A stretch of DNA of 64,000 nt from the NCBI GenBank assembly GCA_951804985.1, contig OX638132.1:12567529-12631528 (forward strand), in the 5' to 3' direction. Made by a program: the position numbers and the translations under genes. The first letter of the stretch is position 1; every line of letters begins with the position of its first letter. Source of the DNA: Dryomyza anilis (taxonomy: Eukaryota > Arthropoda > Insecta > Diptera > Dryomyzidae). Under the pieces are notes generated by a model that was not told the origin of the DNA, did no database searches, and saw nothing but the letters and a program-made list of their open reading frames with translations. Positions 1 through 9,712 of this stretch are shown here, piece after piece.

Positions 1-2
1 AC

Positions 3-384
3 TACACTCAGAGGAAAAAACACATTTTAAAATCAAGCACAGTCATAGTTGTTTTTAAAATTTTGATCATACAACCATGTTTTAACAATGCAAAATTTTA
101 ATACTAGGTTGAAATACATCGAATCAAAAATTACAACTTTAAATTAAAAATGCATTTCCAATTTTAAGTTGCAGCAATCTTATATCAAGATTGCACCAAC
201 TTTGATTTAAGATTATATCAACTTTAAAAAAAAATTAAAAATGCAACGCGTTCTAATTTCAATCTTAAATCAACGTTGTTCGTTGGTGAATTAAAAAATA
301 TCAACCTTACTCGACTTTCATGACGGCTTTTGCTTGATTTAAGGTTGTTTTTGCTTGATTTTACAATGTTTTTCCCTGAGTGTA
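3..384. mobile_element. Small inverted-repeat element (MITE-like)
   Basis: The ends are inverted copies of each other: TACACTCAGAGGAAAA on the left and, read in reverse complement, TACACTCAGGGAAAAA on the right. The interior is AT-rich with long ATTTTAA runs on both sides and has no coding potential. It lies in the dsx intron upstream of the shared exon. The TIR core TACAC-N-CAG-A-rich recurs in several other elements in this window. The target duplication cannot be judged because the window starts 2 bases upstream. Confidence 0.65.
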
Positions 385-508
385 CATGACATCATGTAGG
401 TGTACAAGTATTCGATTTTTCTAGGGTACCACAGATCCGACCGCGTCCTAAAATCTGACTGCGCTCTAGTTTAGTCTGGGACTAAAACAGAGGGGATAGT
501 TTGAATAA

Positions 509-1035
509 AAACAAGTAAGGAAGGTTAGGTGACATGGGAAATTAAGAAGTAGGGAAATTATTATAGTTAGAGTAATGAAGTTAGTAAGAATTATGACAAT
601 TATAGTCGGCCTAAGACGACTATAAATACTATAATAATGTGTGTGGTTATCGCTTAAAGTGATACAATTACTGAAGAATGTCCATTAATTTGATACCCAT
701 ATGTACAAATGGATAGATGTACCGAATTTCAATTTGTTTTTTTTTTTTTTTGGAAACCTTATTTTCATATATTTGACCCTAAACTCAATATATTTTTGAC
801 CAATACAGTTCACTTAAGCACGTCATCTAAATTAATGTAATCTAAATTATGAGTTGATCATTGATCTAGCTCTTGTTGTTTTATTGTAATCGTGATTTCA
901 ACAGACATACGGGACATCGCTAAATCGGTAATGTTGATCAGAAATGTTCAAGAATTCCTTCTGGGTGTTACAAATGTCGTACCAAACTGAATATACGCTT
1001 TCACTCTTAGTGTAGGGTGTAAAAATGTTGACTTC
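509..1035 (+). repeat. Dispersed repeat family, copy A
   Basis: This shares long stretches with 38515-39150, and more loosely with 14456-15252. The shared order is a GGAAGGTTAG start, a short hairpin around TATAGTCGG, CAACAGACA-ACGGACATCGC, then CTTCTGGGTGTTACAAA and a CACTCTTAGTGTAGG end. It has no coding capacity. The class is not recognised with certainty; tails of this kind are widespread in fly genomes. Confidence 0.6.
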
Positions 1036-1245
1036 ATCCGGTAAAGTAAAGTTAATTAAGTAAATTTTCGAAAAAGTCAAATTAATTTTAAAAGTTGACT
1101 TAAAACTGTGTATGGTAATGCCTATGGTAATGTTTTAATTCGATTTAATATTGATACATTTTGATATAAAAGTGTGTATTCTTCAGAATCTTTGTTGTAG
1201 GCAATTTAAAGTCATCTTTAAAATAAAAGTATATACCCTATTATG

Positions 1246-1562
1246 GACAATTTTAATAATATAATAGTTTGGCACTACAGTTCTATAAGAACTTAGGCCG
1301 AGCTCTCTCACCATTTTGAGTTGTGCGTGTTATATTACTACTCAAAGTGGTGGGACCTACAGTTTACTGCCAAATCCCTATGGCGGCTGAGAGCTTTTCA
1401 TAGGCAATATTTTACTCTCGTAGGTTTGCCATTTACTGCCGAGAGGTAGTGCGGTATAGAAAAATATTTCTATGAAAAGATGTTGTTAGCCCCAGTCTAG
1501 GCTTGAACTGGGGACGTTTCGGCTTACAGTCCAACGCACTAACCACTGAGCCACCGCGGCTA
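1246..1562 (-). mobile_element. tRNA-derived SINE, copy 1
   Basis: Read on the minus strand, the head (1484-1562) resembles a tRNA gene. It has an A-box match TGGCTCAGTGG and a B-box-like AGTTCAAGCC. A body of about 230 bp follows and ends in a TATTATAAT-type tail near 1246. A second, nearly collinear copy lies at 10359-10695, and broken copies are at 21690-23112 and about 38190-38270. This is a SINE and not a functional tRNA gene: the stems are imperfect and the sequence continues into the shared body. Confidence 0.8.
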
Positions 1563-2084
1563 CAATGATTAAAATGTCAAAAAGCTGATTTTATAAGTTG
1601 TAGAATTTAAGTAGTAAAGAAGTAAAGAATTCAAATAAAATATAAGTTATTGGCACCCTTCTGTAAAGGCGCAAATTTTTTTTTTATATTAGGCGCATTA
1701 GCAATTTTATGTTTTTTTACAAATGTTGCGCCTTTCTTTATAGTTTGCGCCCTTTTGTAAAGGCTCAACAATTCTGTAAATTGGGCGCCTTTCCCATTTT
1801 GTTTTTTTTTTTGCATTTTTCGCCTTTTTCTATATTTTTTGGCCTTTTTTTAAAGGCGTTAAAATTATGTTAGTCGAAAAATTCAAAAGTGAGTCTTCAG
1901 GATACAACTCAGATTTTAACTTGGTTAAAATAGCCAGATATTTTTGAAAACAGCCGCTGGTTTATTATTTTTTTGTAACATGATGCCATCAAAATTCCAT
2001 CTTATAATATGGCATGAACATGAACAACAAAAATTAAGGATTTTTTAAAAATTTTAAAAAGGGCTTTTTCTAAGGTCATGAAAT
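1563..2084. other. Intronic, no gene seen
   Basis: AT-rich sequence. Between about 1655 and 1860 the word GCGCC/GGCGC and the phrase CCTTT(T)GTAAAGGC recur in both orientations, suggesting a small degenerate repeat. Nothing coding is supported. Confidence 0.5.
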
Positions 2085-2600
2085 AAAAAGTGACAGGATT
2101 ACGACCATTGGAAATAAAATTCTAAAACTCGAGAAGAATTCGGTTAGAAAGAAAAATAGTAGAATTTGACTAATATCAAATTACTTAGTTATGAAATAAG
2201 TAAACAAACTTTATTCAACTGGATTTTAAGAAGTTAATTTATTGATTATTAAAAACCAAAAAGAACACGCAAAATTGTTGCTGTATTCATCGCAAAAAGA
2301 ACACGTGTTCATGTATTGTTGTTGTTATCATCGATATTGCTCTGTCTGTATGCTTTGTTTTTCGAGGTCGCCATCTGTTTGTTAGTCTGCCTGTCTGTCT
2401 GTTGGAAGTAACTAAGCCAAATTTTTCTAGATATTCAGACATTAAGTTCTTATGTATCAAAAAAGTAACTAAGTACAATTTGTCTGGATTGCAAATTTTT
2501 TTCTTCTTAGTTATCAAAAAACGGCATGATACACAATGTTTGCATTGTGTGTGTTTCACGAATAGAACAATAAAGCACAGCCAGACAAGCAAGCGTCTGT

Positions 2601-2664
2601 GTATGTATGTATGTATGTATGTATGTATGTATGTATGTATGTATGTATGTATGTATGTATGTAT
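2601..2664. repeat. (GTAT)16 microsatellite
   Basis: Sixteen uninterrupted GTAT units. It produces artificial YVCM/HTYI open frames on both strands. Confidence 0.97.
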
Positions 2665-2701
2665 GAATGTTAAAGATATAAATAGAAAAAACGATTTTTC
2701 C

Positions 2702-3632
2702 TACACACAGAAAAATCCTCTTTTGGCATGAGGTTAATTGAACCAACGTTTCAGTGTTGCAACCGAAATACATTTGTTGTAACCTCATGTCATTAAAATG
2801 AACGTACCATTTTTTACTCTAACCGAAATGTTAGTCCGCACAACTGCACGTTTGGTTGTAGTAACATCATGATTACATTTATCATTCTACCAAAATTTGA
2901 CGTTTGTGCATTTGTTACGGCAACTGAATCAACCAAATGAATGACAAACGGCAACCTCATGTCTATGAGCAGTTCGGTTGCCAGTTTCTAGCCAAAAATT
3001 ATGGATACATGCAGAAATAAATAAATGTTAAAAATTTTAACAAGTGGCAAACAATAGGAAATTCATTAATTAAGTAAAAATGCGAAATAAATATATCAAT
3101 ATTAATCAAATAATGAATGAATTCAATACAAATTGCTGTTTAGCTAGTGAAATATAATAAAAATTTAAAAATATGTGAACATATGTGGCATTATAAATAG
3201 TTTTTTATGTTCTTAATTATGATGAAATAATATATTAAATGTAACTTCATACTGTTTTTATTTTTGAGGGAACAGGAATTAATAGATATATTTTTTGAAA
3301 TTCTGTGCGTGACATATTTACGCATCAAAAATACATATAGAAAACTTTACATAAATAAGTTTTCTATATAAAAAAATATTCTCAAAATAAAATTTCAATT
3401 GAAGGTTTCGGCATGCTTGCTGACTTGGAGGTTTAAACAACCTCATGCTTGCTGAATAGGGGGTTGGCAAAACCTCATGCTTGCTAACTAGGAGGTTAGC
3501 ACAATCTCATTCGTGCTGACTACGAGGTTGGTACGAGGTTGGTACAACCTCTTAATCAGCCAGTTTCCGCAACCGAATAATTCGATAGGGCAATTTAGTT
3601 GGTTGCTGCAACAAATCCGTTTTCTGTGTGTA
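2702..3632. mobile_element. MITE-like element nested in the composite element
   Basis: The ends are TACACACAGAAAA and its inverse TTTTCTGTGTGTA. The interior has several GGTTGCAACCGAA- and AACCTCATG-type short repeats (2740-2960 and 3400-3560). About 930 bp, non-coding. A region at about 21245-21540 carries similar AACCGAA/CGGTTG words. Confidence 0.65.
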
Positions 3633-3787
3633 CGAATATTGGTATGGTTTCAGACACACGAACAAACAGATGGGACGGACAAAGTAAAACAAAACATAAT
3701 AGCGACACAGCAAGATCGAAAAAACAACAACTATACGAACACGTGTTCATTAAATGTTGGGACGAAAACAACAACAACAATATTTTT

Positions 3788-3955
3788 GATACCTAAGAAA
3801 TTAATAACTGAATTCTAGACTTATTATACTTAGTTACTTTTTTGATACCTAAGAAATTAATAACTGAATCCAAGAATAATTCTACTTAGTTACTTTTTTG
3901 ATACCCAAGAAATTAATAACTGAATCCAAGAATAATTCTACTTAGTTACTTAGTT
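3788..3955. repeat. 56-bp tandem triplication
   Basis: Three consecutive copies of a 56-bp unit starting GATACCTAAGAAATTAATAA; copies 2 and 3 are nearly identical. It sits in the right arm of the composite element. Confidence 0.85.
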
Positions 3956-3990
3956 TTAGATTTTAGAACTTTTTTCCCTCCGTGCATAAG

Positions 3991-5883
3991 TAGTAATCGC
4001 AAAACAAATTTTCATAACATTCGGCTAAGGCCGAATTTAATTATTTGAAAGAAAGTCACAATAATAGAATAAGATCGATCTCCCAATGCAAGAATGACTA
4101 TGCAAGAATAAGTCTGTCCTTGAAGTTGTATATGCTCATCACGAGTTTTACCTCATGCCAAAAGAAGATTTTTCAACGTAACATTTATTATTACGAAATA
4201 AGTATTATTTTGTTGAATACTGTAATTGAAGAAGGCCTATTTAAAATGCCATCAAACGAAGAAAACAATCATGGCACTGTGTAAATCATGGCACTGTGTA
4301 AATGCAGAAAATACCAATGCAACCAATGGGCGAAGCAGCAACAATCCACTGAAACAAAAAAAAAATGGTGTGTTGAAAGTGGGAGGAAGAGATAGAAAGA
4401 TTAACCAATTACACGATATGTTTCTCTTTATGTCGTATATAATTACAACGAAAGAAAAAAAATCACAAACAACAACAATCATGACAATAATAATAATGAT
4501 GGTGGCCATCAGTTTGGGGTAATGTTTGTAATTAATGATACGGCAACCAACCGAAATGAAATTAAGTTGACAGAAATGAACTGAAATGATTAATGATGAT
4601 TACAACAACAAAACCATCTGATGAAGAAATAAAAAAATTTACAACATACTGCAGCAACAACAATAGCAATATTGATAACGATTGACAACCTGTTGCATTA
4701 AGCAGTTAAACAAATCGACTCTTACATTCTAAAACATGATAAGTCGACATAGAATGTTTTTTTATTGTTATTTCCTTTTTGGATTCTGTATATCTTAAGC
4801 TATATCCACTCAAATTTTGGTGCCGATCGTTACATGTTACCGAAAGTTGTAATCAAACTATTTTAAAAACCTAGAATTCATATTAAACTAAGTATACATG
4901 TTTTTAATTATATATTTGAAAAAAAATTTATTCACGTTTCTAACTTTGAAGACTTATTCTGTAAAAATCAATCTTTAGACTTAGCATATTATGGAATGAC
5001 ATGGTTGGTAAGTTGCCAACACTACACGCTGCAAAAAAAAGGGCACTACCAAACATAATTTTGCAGGCATTACATATAAAGGGTTTTTCAATAAGAGCGC
5101 TACAACGAGTCGAAATTATTAAAATTTACTACCGAAATTCGAATTTGTATATCTTTCCATCATGAAATGGCAAACCTTACTGAAGAGAAATGTCAAAAGC
5201 AAGAAATATGGCGTCGTTTGCTGTCCCTGTCGCTCTACTTTTGTGGCGTCTCTGTTAAAAAAACCCTTTATATTTGGAGCTCTATGGAAACAAAAGTATT
5301 ATTGCATTGCCAAACATTATTATAGTAACAGCCAAACATATTTATTATGTTTGACTGTTATATGAATAACGTTGTCGTAATGGACGTTGGCTGTGTTAAA
5401 TAGCAGAAATTTCAAACATACATTTAATAATATCGGATGAAATATATCTGTTTCTACAGAAACATTAATATAATGAATTCATATAAATCCGCGATTTAAG
5501 CAATGTATGTTTAAATATCGTATAATTATATTTCAATCTGAACAAAACAATAATACAATTCAATTATAATGTAATTAGAGTTTACTCCTAATATTTAGAT
5601 GGTGATTTCGAATTACGTTATAATTACATTGAAGCATATTCATGCAAATCGTTTCTATCCGTGTAGGACAGACTTTCTGACTGACAATCTTTCTGCCCAT
5701 TGACAAAAATTCGCTGCTGTGTCATTTTATGTTAATATTATTTAAGGCTCTTCTTCAAATAACCGTTTAAAAGGTGAGCCAACCAATATAAAAAGCTATA
5801 AAATCATTTATAATATGTTTTACATTTTAATTGTATTTAAGAGTTCATTTGTGACAACGAAATTATTAATGAATTATTTATTG
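3991..5883. other. Intronic, no gene seen
   Basis: AT-rich DNA with scattered CAACAACAA runs (4290-4680) and no supported coding region. A short segment at 5010-5400 has weak inverted similarity between its halves (GCCAAACAT words). I see no clear element boundaries. Confidence 0.5.
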
Positions 5884-6521
5884 CACAGTGCAACAAATGT
5901 GCATCTACCGATTTGATAACGATTTTTGGATAACATGGGGTCGCAGATCTTGAATCTGAAATCCGTTTTGAACTATCAGATTTGATAACGATTTTATAAT
6001 ACGCTGGTCTCAAATCTGAAGTCCGTTTTGATAACTAGGAAAAAAAACTAAATGCGCCATTATTTGTAGAATGTCGAAATCCATAAAATATATAACTTTT
6101 ATTTCAGAATTTGAAAATTTAGTCCAATGTGCATGCAACGTAATTTTTATGAGGAACATATTTGCCGAAAAGAGTATAATAGTTTTCTCAAGCGTACACG
6201 CGGTATGACGAAATGTGTAATTAGTAGGGTTAAAATTCGAAAAAACGAGGGTTATAGAAAAGCGTTGGGACGATGGTGTCACAGTAAAAATATTGCACAT
6301 GTTCTTGATAAACAATATTTCTAAAGAAACTAAACCTTTATATATTGAAATTAAAATATGCTTTGTACTGTCTTTAAACACCCCGATTTTGCATATTTAA
6401 CCCCAAATTGTAACGAACTCAAAGCTGATAGAGCAAAACGTACTTCAGATTTAAAATCATCGACCCCATGTCACCCTAAAATCGTGATCAAATCGGAAGA
6501 TGGTATTTTTGTGGCACTGTG
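5884..6521. mobile_element. TIR element (MITE-like), CACAGTG ends
   Basis: The left end CACAGTGCAACAAA is inverted at the right end as TTTGTGGCACTGTG. Inside each end is a further inverted block (left CGATTTGATAACGAT, right ATCGTGATCAAATCG). The left block is duplicated at about 5907-5975 and 5980-6038. Non-coding. The CA-G-TG end style suggests a hAT-type non-autonomous element, but no clean 8-bp target duplication was found. Confidence 0.6.
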
Positions 6522-6803
6522 TTATTAATTAATATAAACAATTCATAAATTCGTATTATATACTTATTTCATCAAGATGATATTTTTTTTTTTGCAGTAA
6601 GTTATTCGCAATATTCTGCACGATTACCGCATTTAACAGGGTTGGAGAAGGCGTTTTTGCCATATGCAAATTTCACATTTAAAAAACGCGTTGCTTTTAT
6701 AGCCATCGATCGCATGTATTGCCTTTTATATGGCGATCTCAAGTTTAATGTATTTTTTGTAGTATTTAACGAAAAGAAAAACAAAATCATTTATTTTAAT
6801 CAG

Positions 6804-7027
6804 TACACCCAGATAAAAATACTATATAAATAATAGTTTTTTACTATTAAAAATATTCAATAGGATAAATTATTATTTTAATCGGAAAATACCATTAAAT
6901 ACTAGAAAATACCATGACATTGCCATTGAGTTTATATGAGAAGATTTATTTTTTGTATACTATTAAATCAATAATTGTCCTATTGACCAATTTTAATGGG
7001 ATTTGAGGGAATTTTTTTCTGGGTGTA
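6804..7027 (+). mobile_element. 224-bp MITE, copy 1
   Basis: The TIRs are TACACCCAGA-TAAAAA on the left and TTTTTTCTGGGTGTA on the right. The same 224-bp element lies in the opposite orientation at 11948-12171, and a diverged copy is at 27904-28120. Shared internal words include AATTATTATTTTAATC and GACCAATTTTAATGGGAT. The terminal TA could be the target dinucleotide. Confidence 0.85.
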
Positions 7028-7139
7028 CCATCGTGAACAATTTTAAAGAATAGATACCATTTTAATGAAAATATCATTAAGATATTATCTTCTCCAATAA
7101 GTTATAATTTGTAAAAGCAAAAAAAATAATAACGTCATA

Positions 7140-7400
7140 TTGATGAATTTTGTTCTTCATGCCATGATTCATTGAATAGATTCATAATATTATTCATAAT
7201 ATTATAGACTAACGACATCAATGTTATGAATGCGATCATAAATATGATGAATGCTTAGTAACTGTCGAAAAAGTGTTCTTAAATATGAACAACTATATGT
7301 GAAGAATAGGTTTCAGAATATTAATGAACAAATACATAAAATGCAACATAAATGTACATAATATTGAAGACTACTGTTCATAAAATTTCAATCAAATTAT
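7140..7400. repeat. Dispersed TTCATNATATTATGAA-rich repeat
   Basis: Related to 39155-39775, which carries matching stretches in reverse complement. Both have GAATGCGATCATAAATATGATGAA-like palindromic words and a GAACAGTAGTC-type segment. Smaller relatives occur at 34860-35040 and 40115-40340. Non-coding. Confidence 0.55.
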
Positions 7401-7419
7401 ATATTTTCCGTTCATTTTT

Positions 7420-7975
7420 TTCCATACTTCTCATCAACCGATATTAATTGCATTTATTAATCAATCCAGCTATGAAATTCGTTAAATCAGCAATTCCGTT
7501 TGCTAATATGAATATTTGTACGTCAATGCAGCGAATTAATTTGTCGACTGCTGAAACTGCATCGACTAATTAAATTATGTGCTCCATTGACGTACAAATA
7601 TTCACATTAACCAAGAAAAGCAAAAGTTGTTATTAAATTAGTGAATTTCATTGCTGGATTGATTAAAGAATTCAGTTAATATCGATTGCTATATTAACCA
7701 AGAAAAGCAAATGTTTTTATGAAATTAGTGAATTTCATTGCTGGATTGATTAAAGAATTCAGTTAATATCGATTGCTATATTAACCAAGAAAAACAAATG
7801 TTTTTATTAAATTAGTGAATTTCATTGCTGGATTGATTAAAGAATTCAGTTAATATCGATTGCTATATTAACCAAGAAAAGCAAATGTTTTTATTAAATT
7901 AGTGAATTTCATTATTGGATTGATTAAAGAATTCAGTTAATATCGATTGCTATATTAACGTTGATTATTTTTTTC
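7420..7975. repeat. Foldback-type repeat with four 87-bp tandem units
   Basis: From 7607 to about 7960 an 87-bp unit (TTAACCAAGAAAAGCAAA...ATCGATTGCTATA) occurs four times at exact 87-bp spacing. To its left (7420-7600) the same sequence appears once inverted, around a CAGCGAATTAATTTGTCGA centre. The block ends about 180 bp before the dsx shared exon acceptor. Confidence 0.85.
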
Positions 7976-8156
7976 TGTGTAATACAATTTTCGTATTTAT
8001 GCACATGTTTATACGAATTTTTGACAAGATGTATGACAACATTTTGATGGTATTTTATTTTAAACAGAAATCCTTTATATTTTTCATAAAATTTCCCGAA
8101 ATTATTTTTTTTAATTTATGAATTTTTATTAAACTAAATTTTATTTTAATTTTTAG

Positions 8157-8294
8157 GTGAAGACGTATACCTTGAATATTGCCAGAAACTGCTAGAGAAA
8201 TTTCATTATCCATGGGAGATGATGCCACTCATGTTTGTGATACTGAAGGATGCGCGGGCCGACATTGAAGAGGCCTCCCGACGCATCGAAGAAG
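8157..8294 (+). CDS. dsx: doublesex shared exon (dimerisation domain)
   Basis: DSX is a DM-domain transcription factor that drives sexual differentiation; this exon encodes most of its C-terminal dimerisation domain. The 45 complete codons start EDVYLEYCQKLLEKFHYPWE and end EEASRRIEE. From family knowledge this matches the common exon that precedes the sex-specific split in flies. The acceptor is TTTTTAG before GTGAAG (8155-8156) and the donor is GTGAGTAA at 8295. The exon carries in two bases (GT) and carries out one (G), so its first complete codon follows a split, probably glycine, codon. Substitutions relative to my recollection of Drosophila (FHYPWEMMPLMF, KDARAD) are conservative or look lineage-specific. 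The DM-domain exon is not in the window. Confidence 0.95.
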
Positions 8295-8407
8295 GTGAGT
8301 AATGTGCTTTAAGCATTTAGAAACTATTTAAATGTTATATAATATTATTAAAAATAAAAATAAAAATAAAAAACCAAATCATAAAAATATCTGCCTACCT
8401 ATTACAG
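8295..8407 (+). promoter_or_regulatory. Short intron with weak female-specific acceptor
   Basis: A 113-nt intron from GTGAGTAATG to CTATTACAG. The acceptor is preceded by a purine-interrupted tract (ATCTGCCTACCTATTACAG) rather than a good polypyrimidine run. A short intron with a weak acceptor here is what is known for the regulated female splice of fly dsx. The acceptor end resembles that of the next intron (8492-8596), which appears to be its duplicate. Confidence 0.85.
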
Positions 8408-8491
8408 GCCAATACGTTGTAAACGAATATTCGCGGCTACACAATCTGAACATGTACGATGGGGGCGAGCTGCGGGGGCGCATTGAAGAAG
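8408..8491 (+). CDS. dsx: doublesex female-specific exon, first part
   Basis: After the split glycine the codons read QYVVNEYSRLHNLNMYDG, then GELRGRIEE, followed by a G and a strong donor GTGAGTAAAG at 8492. The first 23 residues are the classic DSX-F female tail. Instead of continuing from GELR into the expected S/N-TTRQCG end, it switches to GRIEEG plus a donor, a near copy of the end of the shared exon (CGCATYGAAGAAGGTGAGTAA at 8282 and 8479). The exon is 84 nt, so skipping or including it keeps frame. If the following intron is retained, the reading frame ends three codons later (GGT GAG TAA; stop at 8497-8499). See the separate finding on duplication. Confidence 0.92.
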
Positions 8492-8596
8492 GTGAGTAAA
8501 GTAGAGCTCTTCGTAAGCTAAAGTGCTAAAAATTGTATAAACTTTAAAAAGAAAATAAAAAAATTTAAATATTATCTGCCTGCCTGATACTTCCAG
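8492..8596 (+). other. Second short intron, probable duplicate of 8295-8407
   Basis: A 105-nt segment from GTGAGTAAAG to ATACTTCCAG. Its start (GAAGAAG before GTGAGTAA) and its end (ATCTGCCTGCCT, then an AG before GCCAATACG) mirror those of the upstream intron. The middle is AT-rich in both (AAAATAAAAA). The acceptor tract looks slightly better than the first one (CTGATACTTCCAG). Confidence 0.8.
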
Positions 8597-8637
8597 GCCA
8601 ATACGAGTTGCGTAGCACAACACGACAGTGCGGATGA
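8597..8637 (+). CDS. dsx: doublesex female-specific exon, terminal part
   Basis: After the split glycine it reads QYELRSTTRQCG and a TGA stop at 8635-8637. The TTRQCG end is the known terminus of DSX-F. Relative to the first part it repeats GQY and ELR but lacks the 17 residues VVNEYSRLHNLNMYDGG between them, an in-frame 51-nt loss. Joined to 8491 it gives ELRGRIEEGQYELRSTTRQCG-like continuity. Joined directly to 8294 it gives RIEEGQYELRSTTRQCG. Both keep frame; which is used cannot be decided from DNA alone. Confidence 0.92.
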
Positions 8638-9548
8638 TAATTTTTTATGAATTAATTTTTTATTCATTTAATTCAAAGAAATATTTCAAAGTTTGCAAAA
8701 AAAAGGGTGCACATTTCAAGCATATAAAGTAAACTGTACGCAGTTGCAATTATGAAATTCATATAATTTAAAAATTAAAACTTAAAAATATTTCTCACAG
8801 CTTTAATTCAAATCATGAATGTAATTCATACACGCTACAAATTCACAAAGTATTTTATTTAAAGTGTTCATTAAGTTGATTAAGTGCTAAGGAAGTAAAA
8901 ATCCAAGAACTGTGTTACCTTTAGTAAGAAAATAAAAAAAAAAATGAATACCAAAATCAAAATTCTCAAGCAAATCAAGAAAATTCAAAAATCATTTACA
9001 AAACTATGCATCAATCAACAATATTCAACAATCAACTAACCAATAATCGCCCCGAAGCGCCGGATTTCCACAGTCTTCAATCAACATTTTTTACAATTTG
9101 AAATAATTTGTAAAAGCCGTGCTACAAAACTCTTAATTCATTCAACAATCAACATTTATATACAACAATCAATATTCGATAATGGCAGCAATTCGACAAA
9201 TCACAATAAAATGGATCATCAAGCAACATTATAATTGGTTTGTTAAAAGGTACTTACTGAGCAACCCTGGAGGTCTTGAACACCTAACCAATATTCACAC
9301 TATAAATCAACACAGGAACGAAGTTCAATTTGGTTTTATTTATTTTAAGTTTATCTTTTATAAATAATTATTGTTTTATATATTATAACTAATAATACTT
9401 GTTGCCATCAGTGTAAAATTTATAATTTTATTTTTAACCAAACATTTTATATTAGGCATTGTTTTAGTTAAACATATACTTAATAATAATTTGGTAAGCG
9501 AAGTGTTATTGTAGAGAAAATGCGCAGTAAAGTGGAAAATTAAATAAA
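8638..9548 (+). other. dsx: Probable dsx female 3' UTR
   Basis: AT-rich sequence after the female stop codon. It contains the 13-nt repeat cluster at 9008-9174. AATAAA candidates occur at 8931 (upstream of the enhancer cluster) and at 9543-9548 (downstream of it). The distal one is preferred here because the enhancer must be in the female exon. The ORF at 9182-9364 overlaps this region and shows no family resemblance. The true 3' end is unknown. Confidence 0.6.
9008..9174 (+). promoter_or_regulatory. Tra/Tra2 splicing enhancer: cluster of five 13-nt dsx repeat elements
   Basis: Judged against the consensus TCWWCRATCAACA. Exact matches are 9074-9086 (TCTTCAATCAACA) and 9142-9154 (TCAACAATCAACA). 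One-mismatch copies are 9008-9020 and 9025-9037, and a two-mismatch copy is 9162-9174. A weaker 10/13 candidate ends at 9312. They start about 600 nt from the first female acceptor and about 410 nt from the second. In Drosophila such repeats bind Tra, Tra2 and an SR protein and activate the weak female acceptor. I did not find a clear purine-rich element like the Drosophila PRE. Confidence 0.93.
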
Positions 9549-9712
9549 TAATTTTTAGCATCCAGATACTCCTTTTTAAATCGACGACTTAAATTCAAAA
9601 TTTTGCATTAATGTTCTCTCATATTAAACTAAGAAATTTTGAATTTCTAACTTCTATGGTGCGCAAAATTGGCGGTTTGAGAAGTTAAAAAATAGTTGAA
9701 AAATAGTGATTT

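Larger units (their letters stand above)
2085..3990. mobile_element. Composite inverted-repeat element with a nested insertion
   Basis: The left part (2085 to about 2530) and right part (about 3640-3990) are inverted relatives. Both carry AGAACACGTGTTCAT, and a run of TTTTTGATACC/AAGTAACTAAGTA-type words. The left part is also homologous to 18423-18900, whose end begins TACACGGAGGTAAA; the right end here reads CCCTCCGTGCA, its inverse. The element is interrupted by a second TIR element at 2702-3632 and contains a GTAT microsatellite and a 56-bp triplication. No transposase was recognised. Confidence 0.6.

Noticed and set aside
1484..1562. Possible tRNA gene on the minus strand
   Set aside because: A and B boxes are present, but the stems are imperfect and the same sequence with its 230-bp body recurs, so it is a SINE head.
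2402..2788. Overlapping frames rich in YVCM and HTYI
   Set aside because: Caused by the (GTAT)16 microsatellite.
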